A stretch of DNA of 64,000 nt from Dallia pectoralis (Eukaryota; Chordata; Actinopteri; Esociformes; Umbridae), in contig CM055758.1 in the NCBI GenBank assembly GCA_029465975.1, forward strand, positions 5,795,057 to 5,859,056, given 5' to 3'. The number at the start of each line of letters is the position of its first letter. Positions within the stretch are counted from its first letter, which is position 1. The notes under the pieces were generated by a model that was given only the letters and a program-made list of their open reading frames with translations, was not told the DNA's origin and made no database searches. Below, piece after piece: positions 46,593-59,894 of the stretch. The position numbers and the translations under genes were made by a program.

Positions 46593-47146
46593 CACACAGA
46601 TTGATGCTCCCAGCCCGTGTACCCCCCCCAACAGACTGTGTTTTCCTGCTCTATTTTTAGAGACATCTAATTCCCTCCCTGCAAAACCCAGAACGACCTT
46701 ATCGCATAGAACATTTAAACACTCCTTTATGAATTAAAGCAACAACATATATTTACAGTATAAAACAAATATTCATCCAAAATGAATATTTATATTATAA
46801 TTGAATCAGCCTCTGATTAAACCTCTTAGGGGATTTTACTGAGCAACTTCCTTCCGAGGTATCACATGTTAATTATACAAGCTAAAGATAAGCCTCAACA
46901 ACAATTATTATGTTGGCTAAATTTAATGACAAACGACAAGTTTGTTCGATTTCCTTATGTTATTGTAAATGCAATGTACAGAAACGATGCAACGTTTCAC
47001 AATGTCATTGATGATGAATGACAAGTAAACAAAAGACCGGATGTGTTGGAGTTCTGAGGGCCCACTGAGGGAGGCAGCTTTGCAATGATCATCATCCTGT
47101 TTCTCTGTCTGTTCAGAATGTCCCTTCAGTCATGGTTCCAGGAGCA
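46593..47146. other. AT-rich upstream sequence, nothing recognised
   Basis: A tract resembling an acceptor (TTTCTCTGTCTGTTCAG near 47116) precedes the next array; no credible exon follows. Confidence 0.45.
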
Positions 47147-47455
47147 CGTCTCCCACAACCATGGGACCAGGAGCACCTCTCCCACAACCATGGGACCAGG
47201 AGCACCTCTCCCACAACCATGGGACCAGGAGCACCTCTCCCACAACCATGGGACCAGGAGCACCTCTCCCACAGTCATGGGACCAGGAGCACCTCTCCCA
47301 CAGTCATGGGTCCAGGAGCCCCTCTCCCACAACCATGGGACCAGGAGCACCTCTCCCACAACCATGGGACCAGGAGCACCTCTCCCACAACCATGGGTCA
47401 AGGAGCCCCTCTCCCACAACCATGGGACCAGGAGCACCTCTCTTACAGCAGTGGG
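47147..47455. repeat. 29-bp minisatellite, about 10.5 copies
   Basis: Unit CAACCATGGGACCAGGAGCA plus CCTCTCCCA, with CAGTCATGGG and GGTCCAGGAGCCC variants. The frame rotates each copy; overlapping frames of 104-156 codons are repeat artefacts. Confidence 0.92.
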
Positions 47456-47794
47456 TCCACCCGGCTTTTCCTTAACTGTCAGGGGGCCGCAGCCTGAGAC
47501 CCGCCCCACTGTAAGCTGTGATCTCAGCTGCCACAGCGAATTTACTGCTAGATGAACTCAGCTGGAGGTAGCAGGGTAGCAGCATGGACAGGAGAGCACA
47601 ACTTAGCATCACGCTTCAGTTGTCCGTCTCCAGCCGAACAAGACGCTAAGGCAACCAGACAGTGAGCGGATGAATAGTGTAGTCAGGTGGGCAGGATGTG
47701 GGCAACCCCGGGGGCTGAACAGGGTTGGGCACAACACACACGGATCCGTTCATTATTCATACCATTAAAAAGTACAGTCGGCACAGCCAGATGT
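47456..47794. other. Upstream sequence, nothing recognised
   Basis: Unique-looking, moderately GC-rich. Confidence 0.4.
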
Positions 47795-47965
47795 GGACCG
47801 CCCAACCGTGGGGCCTGATTCCTCTCTAGGTTTCTTCCCTACCAGGGGAATCTTTTAGAGTATCCGTGCATTTTATTTGGGGTTTCAGTCTGGGTATTTG
47901 TAAACGCAAAATACTGACGTGAAAGGGGCTTTATAAAATAAATATAATTAGTTGTCTAAAAAGGG
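47795..47965 (+). mobile_element. LINE (L2-type) 3' UTR fragment
   Basis: Contains GACCGCCCAACCGTGGGGCC, TGATTCCTCTCTAGGTTTCT and GGGCTTTATAAAATAAATAT. This matches in order the 3' UTR of an L2-type LINE common in salmonid genomes as I know it (CCTGGTTCCTCTCTAGGTTT...GGGCTTTATAAATA). No coding part remains. Confidence 0.6.
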
Positions 47966-48309
47966 CAGGGGGTGGGCGGAGCCTGGAAATGAAACTTTGG
48001 TTATACAGCACAATTATCACAAATTTCATTTTACAGTTCTTAACAGGCAAAAGGGATCGAAATAGTTACCGTAGAAAATCACGACAGAGCAGGCGAATTC
48101 TGTTCGTCCAGTGTTTTCAATATATTTTTGCTAATATAGTTGCTCCAGATGTCGTTGTTAGTCAGTGAGGGTGTAACCATGCAACCAAGGTTGACCCGAG
48201 ATGCCATTTTCGGTTCTCCTGACACATGAATCCACAGCAACCAATATCCCACAGAACACAGAGCCTCTGTTGGGCTAACACTAACCCCTACCCGGTTTGC
48301 GGTTGGCTC

Positions 48310-48640
48310 ATAATTCATTGCAGGCACCTGGTGTCCTAGTTCTAAATAAGTCCCTGATTACAGAAGATTCATTGAGAGAAGAAGGGTAACTGCGTACTCA
48401 AGACATACCCTACGACGCTGCTGGTTTACTCTTCCACCTGATAATTTATTATACTCACCTGGAGTCTCAGGTCTAAATATGTCCCTGATTAGAGGGTTGC
48501 AATGATAAAATAGAGTGGAACACAGTGTGTCGTTACTGCGGGTTAACGATAGAACAATATTGATAGAATGCAATCTTACCTCAGTTACTAATCCAGGCAT
48601 TTGTCAAACTCAAACCCTGCCCACCTCTTCCAAAGCTAGC
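48310..48640. mobile_element. Dispersed repeat, two partial copies
   Basis: CACCTGGTGTCCTAGTTCTA...AAGTCCCTGATTA (48326-48361) and CACCTGGAGTCTCAGGTCTA...ATGTCCCTGATTAGAGGG (48457-48496) are related. They resemble an interspersed salmonid/pike repeat (CACCTGGTGTCCCAGGTCTA...). The boundary near 48603 reads GTCAAACTCAAACCCTG, also typical. Confidence 0.5.
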
Positions 48641-48949
48641 TGAACCAACTCTGAATCTGATTGGTCAAGGTTCAAGTTAAGTTGAGAAAACCACACGCCA
48701 CTGCTACTGCGATTAAAACATAAAGATGTGACTGCTGAGGCTGATTTATCAATCCGTCTGTGACGACATCATGTGGAAAAGAGTGGTGAACATTAACTAT
48801 TTTCTCATCCGGAGCTACCTGTCAGAGGGACAAGACTAAGTGTGTCCCTTGTTCTGGCAAGATGTCTGACACGTTAACACTGGAGTAGCTTCCACGTGGC
48901 TGTGTAGTGTAGGGCACTTTTTGTTTTCTGTACATTAACAAAATTGCTA

Positions 48950-49110
48950 AAAAAATCCAATGCTAGTTGTATTTTTTATGCTGATGATGGTTCTTTATTG
49001 TTGTGCAGCCACACCTGATAAAGCCTTTGAAGAGCTGCAGTGTGCTTTTACCGTTGTCCAAGCTTGACTCTGTCAGCTGAAAACGCTTTTAACTGCTGAT
49101 GTAAAAAGCT
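48950..49110 (+). mobile_element. LINE reverse-transcriptase fragment with YADD motif, frameshifted
   Basis: TATGCTGATGAT (48977-48988) encodes YADD, the catalytic box of reverse transcriptase. In the next frame follow ATPDKAFEELQCAFTVVQA and then LCQLKTLLTADVK, matching the conserved AF..LQ.AF..VQ..L..LKL.LNA.K region of fish non-LTR elements. Two frame shifts and stops show it is dead. Confidence 0.75.
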
Positions 49111-49807
49111 TTGCGTTTCTCACCGAATCTAAAATGCAAGCCCAGACTCTCGCATGTATAGTTAATAAACGGCGCCGGTGCAGAACAGAGAAGCAACATA
49201 CGACTATCCTGGTTTATTGACAGGTGGGTGTCTTTAAAACTTCTCATGGGTCGTTTGCAGAAGCTTCTCCGGATTCCTTGTAGACGCGAGACGGCTTGAG
49301 ACGGCTCCTGTCGTGGCAGAGAATAGAACGCCGCTGTCCGGTAGAAAAAAATGGCAACAGTCACCTCCAATACATGACTTTATTTTTTTTACCTATCGCA
49401 GGCACTTGTCTCTTCGAAACGCACGTGTCTCCTGTGAGGACAGGAAAAGGCCATGAAATTGCAGACGGCTTCCTTCCTGAATGAGTAAAAACTAAAGTGG
49501 ACGATGATGTGAGGGAGGGTTTGACTGTGCATTGCACTGCTTTGCTCTATGTGGCTTTGAAGACCAAGCACTGTCAAATCCGTTCTTGTTTTTAACTGGA
49601 CTATTTCTGGTTGCGAAGCACACTTTCCAGTACGACCCAGAATTGCTTCCATGTTGATCAGAGGGCTGTAATCGCAAAGAAAGGAATAACCGACAAAGCA
49701 TCCACATTGATCTGAATCCATCCACTTCACTTCAAAACATTGTGAGATAGTTAGTCGGTGGACCTTGATAATGTTCTGTATAAGACCCAGACAGAGAGAC
49801 CGGTAGA
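49111..49807. other. Upstream sequence, nothing recognised
   Basis: Open frames up to 171 codons on the minus strand (49389-49904) partly overlap the next array and show no known domain. Confidence 0.4.
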
Positions 49808-50045
49808 CCAGAAGAATAAAGGTCCAGATACCAGGACCAGAAACATAAAGGTTTCCGATACCAGGACCAGGAACATGCAGTTCAGAAACCTGGACCACAA
49901 ACATAAAGGTCCAGATACCAGGACCAGAAGCATAAAGGTCCAGATATTAGAACCAAAAGCATAAAGGTCCAGATACCAGGACCAGAAGCATAAAGGTCCA
50001 GATACCAGAACCGGAAGCATAAAGGTCCAGAAGCCAGAATCACAA
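49808..50045. repeat. 29-bp minisatellite, about 8 copies
   Basis: Unit ATAAAGGTCCAGATACCAGG plus ACCAGAAGC; copies are more diverged than in the other arrays. Confidence 0.85.
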
Positions 50046-50395
50046 ACATATTGGCCACAAACACGAGATCATCCTAGACTAGAGAATGTTTTCAAGCTAT
50101 TTCAAGCGAGAAATTGCACCAACAAATCAGTTTGAAGATAAAACAACCTTAACACACCAATATGAATCTGTTTTAAAATACTCTGAATAATTGTACTAGC
50201 TATTGTCTCTACGCCTGTGAGGGTTACTTATACAATATACAAAATGGGACAAACACCCAATTCAGACTCTGCATGCAGAAAATATGTGAAAACAAATAAA
50301 ACACTCATCAACTCCTGTATCTCTTTCAGGAAATATGCAACATGCAATTACTGCAGCAAGACCTGTATCTTTTACAACACTGTATGTGTTTAATA

Positions 50396-50605
50396 ATATA
50401 TAGCATAATATATAACATAACACATATTACAACATAACACATAACATAATATATAACAAAACATAATATATAACGTAAGATATAACATAATATAAAACAT
50501 AACATATAATATAACATAATATATAACATAACATGTAAAAAACATAATATATAACATAACATGTAATATAACATAATGTATAACATATATAATATAAAAT
50601 TGCAC
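50396..50605. repeat. AT-rich ACATAATATATAAC repeat region
   Basis: Irregular repeats of ACATAATATATAACATAAC on the plus strand, strongly AT-rich; an easily melted segment. Minus-strand YIMLYY frames are artefacts. Confidence 0.85.
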
Positions 50606-51644
50606 TTTTTATTTTCATTTCCCACAGTTGTGTATATTTGCTTTATTTCTCATAACAGACATATTTTGAGTTGGTCTATTGGGGTTCGTTAAAGCCCAAC
50701 TCAAACAGACGGCCCATCATCCTGTTCAACACCTGCAAAAGAAACCTTTCCAAACCGAATTTAAACCCCACGCGTTTCCATGTGTTCCCAGACACTTTTC
50801 TTTTGGTTTGTTACTTTGTTAGTGGGCTTTTCATGTTCAACAACAATTGCTTTGTCATCGTTTGAACACGACAACCGAGTCCAACAGCTGTGCATACAGA
50901 ACACTGTGTAAACAGTGTTTTTTCGTGCGGGTTAAACCTTCCTGTCAGCTAGCATAGAGCCGGCTGTTCAACAGCACCTGGCTAGCTGTCCAACTAGACT
51001 CCCAGGAAATGATACAGGGTTAAATACACACTATATCATAATAGCAGGGTTATCAACCTGAAATCAAATAGCATCTGTCTTTTTTTTAAGTGGAACACAT
51101 ATCAATACTCTTTATGTTTTACAAGGGTATCACGGAGCAGCAAGGGGGCCATTTACATCTGATTAGAAGCTGTAAGTTCAGGGGATGGTTCCAGGCTGGC
51201 TGGACAGTGGGGCTCAGGTTTTCAAGGGTTTATTGATTGCTAGGTGAACATGGGTGACTTTGGACGGAGCAAGCACATTTAATTGCACTCAAACAACACC
51301 CGAGGGACACATACATGTCCATGTGAGGGTTTTGCTTTGGTCACCTCTCCTTGGCTTACTCATGGCTAAAACCAGGGGCCATCGGAACACATTAGAAACA
51401 GTCACCCATAATGCATTGCGTCCATCGCCCCACAAGGAGTGAAAGAACAGGGAGACAGTGTGTTGAGAGCCAGTGAAATGGCTGATTGAAATGCTGTCAG
51501 CACACACCGCTAACTAACTAGTCATTGTAGAACAGTTTCACGTACAGGGACAAACACACTTTGTCCCACACACACAGATACGTGGCCATCTGCACAAATA
51601 CAACACAAATCTATTATAGAGAAAATCAAGAAAATCAATGAATC
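50606..51644. other. Upstream sequence, nothing recognised
   Basis: No gene, RNA or transposon identified. Confidence 0.45.
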
Positions 51645-52190
51645 TGTGTTAACCCAAAACACATTTGCATTAACCAAAAACACATTCAGATTAACCCAAA
51701 ACACATTTTTATTAACCAAAAACACATTCAGATTAACCCTAAACATATTTGCATTAACCCAAAACACAATCAGATTAACCCTAAACACATCTACATTAAC
51801 CTAAACACATCTGCATTCCCCAAACACATCTACAATAACCGAAAAATAATTAGCATTAACCCAAAACTCATCTACATTACCCCAAAACACATCTACATTA
51901 ACCCAAAACACATCTACATTAACCCAAAACACATCTACATTTACCCACAACACATATGCAGAAATTCAAAACACATCTACATTAACCCACAACACACCTA
52001 CATTAACCCAAAACACATCTACATTAACCCAAAACACATCTACATTAACCCACAACACATATGCACGAATCCAAAACACATCTACATTAACACACAACAC
52101 ATCTACATTAACCCAAAACACATATGCGCAAATCCAAAACACATCTACATTAACCCAAAACACATTTGCATTAACCCAACACAGCTAATA
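51645..52190. repeat. 21-bp minisatellite, about 25 copies
   Basis: Unit ACCCAAAACACATCTACATT plus A, with ACATTTGCATTA and ACACATTCAGATTA variants concentrated at the left. On the minus strand the 7-residue translation (FWVNVDV) repeats; artefact. Confidence 0.9.
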
Positions 52191-54274
52191 AACACAACAA
52201 CCCCCAACAGATTGAGACCAACGAAACGACAGCTGAGCAGAGAGACGAGAAAGAAAGGCATTTCTAGAATAACATCAAATAGATTGTCTACAAAGGATGG
52301 AAGCAAATCCGAAAACAAGACACCTAACTAGAGTGGAAGAGTGTTCGTGACAGCCTGAAGAGAAAAAAGGAACGTGGAAATGTCAGAGGAAAGGAGAGAC
52401 AGAGACATGAAGCCCCCCCCTCAATAAGTCTGATAAGTGTCTATGAGGGAGGGGGCCTAGTGTTGACGGGGGTGGAGAGGTAACCAGAAGGTCCTTTGAT
52501 CAATCTCAGACAGATGTTGAGGAAAACACAGTAAAGACCCACCTGAGCAGAACCCATATGGTTCTGTGTTCACATTAGAACAGTAATGAGACGACTGAAG
52601 GACGGCTGGTTTTGTCGTCGCTGAGGAATATTATTGGAGATTAGGAGGCATTTCAGAGCTTTACTTGTCACGTGGAAGCCAGGAAGTGAACGTGTTTATT
52701 TATTTCAACTATCTGAGATATCAATAGCATTCTATTGATTTTTTTGTCTCTCTCACTATCTTCTTGAAACCCCGACGGGGGAGATGGTCAAATAGTCCGT
52801 GTAGCCACAAAACTACCCACAATGCACTACATAATGTGGAGATCCCTTTGAGCCGAGCGCTACTTTAGCTAGCTTTAGCTGGATAACGATACACAACATT
52901 CACCTTGAAATTCCCTCACCTACTTCTGCATAGGCGATCTAGAAAGTCATTCACATTACCTTCACAATAAAATCTCTCCCTACTTGTCCAGACGTTTCAG
53001 AATGAGAAAAATATTGGATATCCTCTACGTTTTTGGCACGTTCATTTTCCAACCGACCCTCTGAATTGAATCTACTTTTCTCTGATAACTTACTTAGCTT
53101 AACTGGTGTTGGAGCTCAACATTTTGGAGCTACTGGTCTATCAGAATGGCAGCTACAGCTGTTGTTACTCAGTTAAAGTTAATTCCTGCTCTGATATTTA
53201 CTGGTTTAAAGATCTCAGAGTCTAATATTTAAGTGTGTGTCTATATGAGCGTGTGTGTGTGTGTTTGTGTTTGCATTCATGTTATCAGCGATACCTGAGG
53301 AAAAACAGAACAACTCCAAGCATTCCAATCAATCAATCAGCGTTTTTATTTAATAGTTATTCAATCAATTTGAGAAATAAGTGGATCAATACCGGTTTCC
53401 ATTCAGCAGTCATGTTTCGAGCTGGATAAGCATGTCCTGTCTCGTTACCCGCCTCTCCTTCGTCCTTGGCAGCTCGGTTGCTTCAGGGGAGTGGTACTCT
53501 AGCACTAAGCCTGCTTCTTTGAAGGACGCCTGAACACTTTCAAAGGCGATAACAAATCAAACTGTTCCCTGAATCTAATATCAAACAGGCCTAGTGTCAG
53601 CAGTTATTAGAGAAATCAGATTCTCCCGCCTGCCTCCCCACCTCCCCTCCTCCCCCTGCTCCCTCCCTCCCTCCCTCCATCCATCCTCTCTCCCCCACGC
53701 TTCCCACTTCCTCCGCAGTATTCCGACACACGGCGGACCCTTTGAAGTTTAAGAGAATGCAAGATCGCAAATTACCCAGGAGACTCGGCTGATGGTCTTT
53801 GAAGCCCTCTCTTGATAGCGCCATTTTCTCTTCTCCCCTCCATGTCCCTCCCTCCCTCTCTCACTCGCTCGCTTCTTCATTCCGTACACAACAAGGTTTG
53901 CTAACTCACACTGTGTGTCCATGTGACCGCACACACACACACGCATATATATTCACATACATTTTAAATACTTTACTTGAGTCCACCAATCAAATTTACA
54001 ATTCAAAGATTCCTATTTCTTAAGCCTCCGACTACTGGAGCACCTGGGGCTACAGACGATCTCCACTGCTCGGCTGGCCACCTTCACTGTTACTTGCCCT
54101 TGGCTTCTCCAACATATTAACAATAACTATCATGCCTAATTAGGGATTGCATTAAGACGGCTGTCCATTGGCCAAACGGCACGTTTATCCACATCCCAGT
54201 TCCAAGGTCACCTGTGACCAAGAATATGCTCTACCATGTGGTTAATGCGGCGATCCTCTGTCTGTACCAATAAG
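52191..54274. other. Upstream sequence, nothing recognised
   Basis: GT run near 53250-53270, a CCCT-rich tract at 53640-53690 and CCCTCCCTCCCTCT near 53845. No exon recognised. Confidence 0.45.
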
Positions 54275-54840
54275 ACTGATAGTCTTCCTCTTCTAGTTCC
54301 TCTTTCGTTGTTAGTCTTCCTCTTCTCGTTTCTCTTCAGTTGATAGTCTTCCTCTTCTAGTTCTTCTTCAGTTGATAGTCTTCCTCTTCTAGTTCTTCTT
54401 CCGTTGTTCGTCTCCCTCTTTTCGTTCTTCTTCAGTTGTTAGTCTTCCTCTTCTAGTTCTTCTTCAGTTAATAGTCTTCCTCTTCTCGTTCCTCTTCAGT
54501 TGATAGTCTTCCTCTTCTAGTTCTTCTTCAGTTGATAGTCTTCCTCTTCTAGTTCTTCTTCAGTTGATAGTCTTCCTCTTCTAGTTCTTCTTCCGTTGTT
54601 CGTCTCCCTCTTTTCGTTCTTCTTCAGTTGATAGTCTTCCTCTTCTAGTTCTTCTTCAGTTGATAGTCTTCCTCTTCTAGTTCTTCTTCAGTTAATAGTC
54701 TTCCTCTTCTAGTTCTTCTTCAGTTGATAGTCTTCCTCTTCTAGTTCTTCTTCAGTTGATAGTCTTCCTCTTCTCGTTCTTCTTCAGTTGATTGTCTTCC
54801 TCTTCTCATTCTTCGTTGGTTGACAGTCTTCCTCTTGTTG
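54275..54840. repeat. 32-bp minisatellite, about 17 copies
   Basis: Unit AGTCTTCCTCTTCTAGTTCT plus TCTTCAGTTGAT; a linked variant (CCGTTGTTCGTCTCCCTCTT) occurs at about 54400 and again at about 54590, showing block duplication of about 190 bp. Confidence 0.92.
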
Positions 54841-55226
54841 GGTTTCAGTTTCTGAAGCGTATCATTTTGAGTCTCCCTCACCACTGGTAATCTGCCCCCA
54901 TGATGCAACCCGTTTTAATCTCATTGCAATGCTCTGTTACACCTTGAATATTAAACAGTTTCTTTTGATACCAACAGTATTCATTTGTTAACCCTGTTAA
55001 AGCATATTGTGTGTGTGTGCGTGTGTGTGTGTGTGTGTGCGTGTCTTCGTGTGTGTCTGTGCAGATTAGATGTGACAGAATGCAGGTACTTATGCAAATG
55101 TTAGTGTTGTATGTTTTCATTTGTATGTATAATGCACGTAGAGTGTGAATGTAAGCCTGCCTTATTCGATGATCATCACACACACACACACACACACAGA
55201 CAAACACACACACACACACACACAGA

Positions 55227-55274
<48 letters not shown>

Positions 55275-55519
55275 CACACACACATCCCCCAACCCCAACG
55301 CCACCACGTGTTGCTCAGGTAGCCCAGTGTCTCGCATCATCTTCTGTAATGAACAATGATCAACGGTCGCTGTGGCTGTCATCGTGTCCTCGTCATTAAC
55401 ACATGTTCCAACGGACTCAGAAGCCATGGCCTGGTGTCATAGAAGGGATAAACACACACACACACGCACACGCAGTGTATGCTTCCAAGATGGGTTATGG
55501 AGATGCGCACATACAAACA
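54841..55519. repeat. GT and CA microsatellites
   Basis: GT-rich run at 55009-55042 and a CA run with two or three CAGACAAA interruptions at 55178-55283. Flanks are unique-looking. Confidence 0.85.
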
Positions 55520-57320
55520 CAGATGCACAGCACACACACAGTTGTACACTTCACAAACACACAGATGCACAGCACACACACAGTTATACACTTCACAAAC
55601 ACAAGATGGCACACACACAGTTATCACAAACACACAGATGCACAGCACACACACAGTTACACTTACAAAACACAGATGCACAGCACACACACAGTTATAC
55701 ACTTCACAAACACACAGATGCACAGCACACACACAGTTATACACTTCACAAACACACAGATGCACAGCACACACACAGTTATACACTTCACAAACACACA
55801 GATGCACAGCACACACACAGTTATGCACTTCACAAACACACAGATGCACAGCACACACACAGTTATACACTTCACAAACACACAGATGCACAGCACACAC
55901 ACAGTTATACACTTCACAAACACACAGATGCACAGCACACACACAGTTATACACTTCACAAACACACAGATGCACAGCACACACACACAGTTATGCACTT
56001 CACAAACACACAGATGCACAGCACACACACAGTTATGCACTTCACAAACACACAGATGCACAGCACACACACAGTTATGCACTTCACAAACACACAGATG
56101 CACAGCACACACACAGTTATACACTTCACAAACACACAGATGCACAGCACACACACAGTTATGCACTTCACAAACACACAGATGCACAGCACACACACAC
56201 AGTTATGCACTTCACAAACACACAGATGCACAGCACACACACAGTTATACACTTCACAAACACACAGATGCACAGCACACACACAGTTATGCACTTCACA
56301 AACACACAGATGCACAGCACACACACAGTTATGCACTTCACAAACACACAGATGCACAGCACACACACAGTTATGCACTTCACAAACACACAGATGCACA
56401 GCACACACACAGTTATGCACTTCACAAACACACAGATGCACAGCACACACACAGTTATGCACTTCACAAACACACAGATGCACAGCACACACACAGTTAT
56501 GCACTTCACAAACACACAGATGCACAGCACACACACAGTTATACACTTCACAAACACACAGATGCACAGCACACACACAGTTATGCACTTCACAAACACA
56601 CAGATGCACAGCACACACACACAGTTATGCACTTCACAAACACACAGATGCACAGCACACACACAGTTATGCACTTCACAAACACACAGATGCACAGCAC
56701 ACACACACAGTTATGCACTTCACAAACACACAGATGCACAGCACACACACAGTTATGCACTTCACAAACACACAGATGCACAGCACACACACACAGTTAT
56801 GCACTTCACAAACACACAGATGCACAGCACACCCACAGTTATACACTTCACAAACACGCAGATGCACAGCACACACACAGTTATGCACTTCACAAACACA
56901 CAGATGCACAGCACACACACAGTTATACACTTCACAAACACACAGATGCACAGCACACACACAGTTATACACTTCACAAACACACAGATGCACAGCACAC
57001 CCACAGTTATACACTTCACAAACACGCAGATGCACAGCACACACACAGTTATACACTTCACAAACACACAGATGCACAGCACACACACAGTTATGCACTT
57101 CACAAACACACAGATGCACAGCACACACACACAGTTATGCACTTCACAAACACACAGATGCACAGCACACACACAGTTATACACTTCACAAACACACAGA
57201 TGCACAGCACACCCACAGTTATACACTTCACAAACACGCAGATGCACAGCACACACACAGTTATACACTTCACAAACACACAGATGCACAGCACACACAC
57301 AGTTATACACACACAGTTAC
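55520..57320. repeat. 42-bp minisatellite, about 42 copies (about 1.8 kb)
   Basis: Unit TTCACAAACACACAGATGCA plus CAGCACACACACAGTTATACAC, with 44-bp copies carrying one extra CA, and TATACAC or TATGCAC variants. Forty-two is a multiple of three and the unit lacks stops in all three plus frames, giving frames of 655, 656 and 628 codons over the same DNA, plus several on the minus strand. None is a credible protein. Confidence 0.95.
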
Positions 57321-57892
57321 ACATTCATACAGCATTTGACCCCACTACCAGGGCAGAGGGCGTGAACAGCTGAATGTCCTCTGGTTGCCCCACTCCATCA
57401 ACAGCCACCAAATCACCGCAATTGGCTTTTAGCACTTCCTAAAGTCTCAAAGGATTGTGTGTGTTCGCATTTTTGTGAGAATGTTTGTGCGCATGTGTGT
57501 AATAAATGGAGTAAGACAGTGACAGATTGATCAGGTTAGAGCATAAAAATGTTACGTACGAGTACAGGGGTTCATTTTACCGGGGACAGTTTGACAGTTA
57601 TACAGACACGTATTTTAACAGTGTACTTTTGACACTTCTCTTTCGAGGTTAGTTGTTCAGGGGTTCGTTTCACGAGGTCAGTTGCAAGACCAATCTACAC
57701 GCAGAAATGTCAAAACCAATGGAATATTATTTTACTGAACGTGTGCCAATTCAACATTTAAAACAAAGTGAAAAAGTGCATTTCATGTTAACTTTTAGAT
57801 TTCCACAAGTGCAGGTGTCCGTCTATGATGCAATCCAGTGACAATGCAGGTCAATCACAAACAGCACACACATTGTCTGTTTGAAACACTTA
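57321..57892. other. Upstream sequence, nothing recognised
   Basis: A short plus-strand frame at 57653-57841 has no known domain. Confidence 0.45.
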
Positions 57893-58050
57893 CAGAGCCC
57901 TAGAACAGAGCCCTAGAACAGAGCCCTAGAACAGAGCCCTAGAACAGAGCCCTAGAACAGAGCCCTAGAACACAGCCCTAGAACAGAGCCCTAGAACAGA
58001 GCTCTAGAACAGAGCCCTAGAACCGAGCCCTAGAACAGAGCCCCAAACCC
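57893..58050. repeat. 13-bp minisatellite, about 11-12 copies
   Basis: Unit AGAGCCCTAGAAC, with ACAGCCC, GAGCTCT and ACCGAGC variants. Confidence 0.92.
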
Positions 58051-58189
58051 ATGGAAGAACACTTTTACTTCATATATCTTCTCATCCACTTTTTATTCAT
58101 TTATTCTCCTCGTCACGTGCTGAAAAAATCCTGAGCTTCTCAGTAGGTATTCCCATTCTGACTGAGCTAACACACACACACACACACAT

Positions 58190-58320
58190 ACATGTGGGCG
58201 TGTCTTTATCTGGGACAATAATAATGAAGGCTGAGCTGGACGTGTCTTTATCTGGGACATTATTAATGAAGGCTGACTGGGTGTGTCTTTATCTAGGACT
58301 GGGCGTGTCTTTTATCTGTC
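58190..58320. repeat. About 50-bp tandem repeat, 2.5 copies
   Basis: GCGTGTCTTTATCTGGGACA followed by ATAATGAAGGCTGA is repeated with small changes. A short CA run at 58171-58188 precedes it. Confidence 0.7.
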
Positions 58321-59104
58321 TAAAATGTGCCTGTCTAAGTGTGTACAGGACGACCATTTAACAATATCATGGAGCGATGAGGTCACCTATCACATTATGT
58401 TGATCTTAAATCTGTTAAGGTATGTTTTACCACACTCACAGAAATAGCATTAACATCCCTGTTACAGTGAAAATGCAAAGCAACCTTTAAAGTACTGCAT
58501 ATAAATACAATTCTATCGTTCTAATATTGGCCACTAGATAAACTAAGCCTGGAACCACAGGATTTACTTCTGTGTAGCTGCAGGTTTCTATTTCTCTGGT
58601 GCTGTAAACCACCCCCTGCTGAAGCTGGCAGGAAACCATGAAAAGAGCCTGTATCCAAGATACGGTAAACTTTCTAACTGGAGAGATGATCACTGAACTT
58701 TATAAAGGATGACGTCTTGCAGTGAAGATGACAAATAAGGTCTTCCAATTGGCCTCTCTCCATCTCTCTGAGACAGAAAGGGATGCAGTCAGATGGAGCG
58801 GAGAGAACGGGTGAGGGAGGGTGAGGAAGGGTGAGGAAGGAAGAGGAAGGGAGGGAGAGAAATTATTATTATTATTATTATTACAATTATTTCTCTTAAT
58901 ATGTTTTTCCTGAACATCCACTGAATGAGAATAGATTACTGAGAGACATTTGACAATATGTTTCACAGTAACTTTAGCTAATATTGAATAGCGATATGCT
59001 AGATGAGCAGTCGTTATTTTCTCCGTACAGCCGGTGTAGCTGTGGACATTCACAAAAAGCCAATGATAATTGACACAGCAACCTAGAAAGACACAAATAC
59101 CAAA
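58321..59104. other. Upstream sequence with (ATT)n at 58863-58882
   Basis: A purine-rich GAGGGAGGGTGAGGAAGG patch lies at 58810-58858. No gene recognised. Confidence 0.5.
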
Positions 59105-59350
59105 ATTCCTGATGCCGTTCCCCTTCGCAGCACTGCCGTTCCCCTTCGCAGCCCTGCCATTCCCCTTCGCAGCACTGCCGTTCCCCTTCGCAGCCCTGCC
59201 GTTCCCCTTCGCAGCCCTGCCGATCCCCTTCGCAGCCCTGCCGATCCACTTCACAGCCCTGCCGATCCACTTCACAGCCCTGCCGATCCACTTCACAGCC
59301 CTGCCGATCCACTTCACAGCCCTGCCGATCCCCTTCACAGCCCTGCCGTA
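59105..59350. repeat. 21-bp minisatellite, about 11-12 copies
   Basis: Unit CCGTTCCCCTTCGCAGCCCT plus G in the left half; CCGATCCACTTCACAGCCCT in the right half, so two subfamilies sit side by side. It translates as FPFAALP on the plus strand and GCEGDRQ or AKGNGRA on the minus strand; artefacts. Confidence 0.92.
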
Positions 59351-59858
59351 TACATGTCCCCAGTGCTCTAATCTCTAGTGGTATACATGTTCCCCTCTCT
59401 CTCTTCTCTATGTCAGGTATTGTCTCCATGTATGTGGGTGCTGTATATATTACACCTGCTAACACAATAGCCGTTGGCACAAGTAGCTAATACGAGCGTC
59501 TTTCCTGCTTAACGCAGAGGTTTACGTTATCGTTGCATTTTACCCTCCTCAATGCACGGAATAAACAACCCTGTAAGTATATCTGCTGCTTCTGGTTCCT
59601 CCTTCATCTTCACCACATCTGACATTCCTGTATAGATTATCCTGTTTCGAGTGAAGCGAGAAAGTAAAAAAGAAAAAACAGAAACATAAGCGTGCACCAT
59701 TGGGGAAAAATGCAAAAAACAGTCATTCATATTTCATGAGCCAGGCCTCAAGTTTACATTCTCCATCCACCCTCCCACCTACATTTAACGTTGGCTTATT
59801 AAATTCACAGCTGTCAACGCGTACCTCAAAGACTAGCACACACACACACACACAGGTG

Positions 59859-59894
<36 letters not shown>

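Noticed and set aside
47085..47555. Secreted protein (hydrophobic MIIILFLCLF start followed by repeats)
   Set aside because: The downstream part is the 29-bp minisatellite and the frame overlaps three other open frames.
55372..57373. Frames of 628-656 codons as a histidine-rich repeat protein
   Set aside because: All three plus frames are open over the same 42-bp array; a composition artefact.
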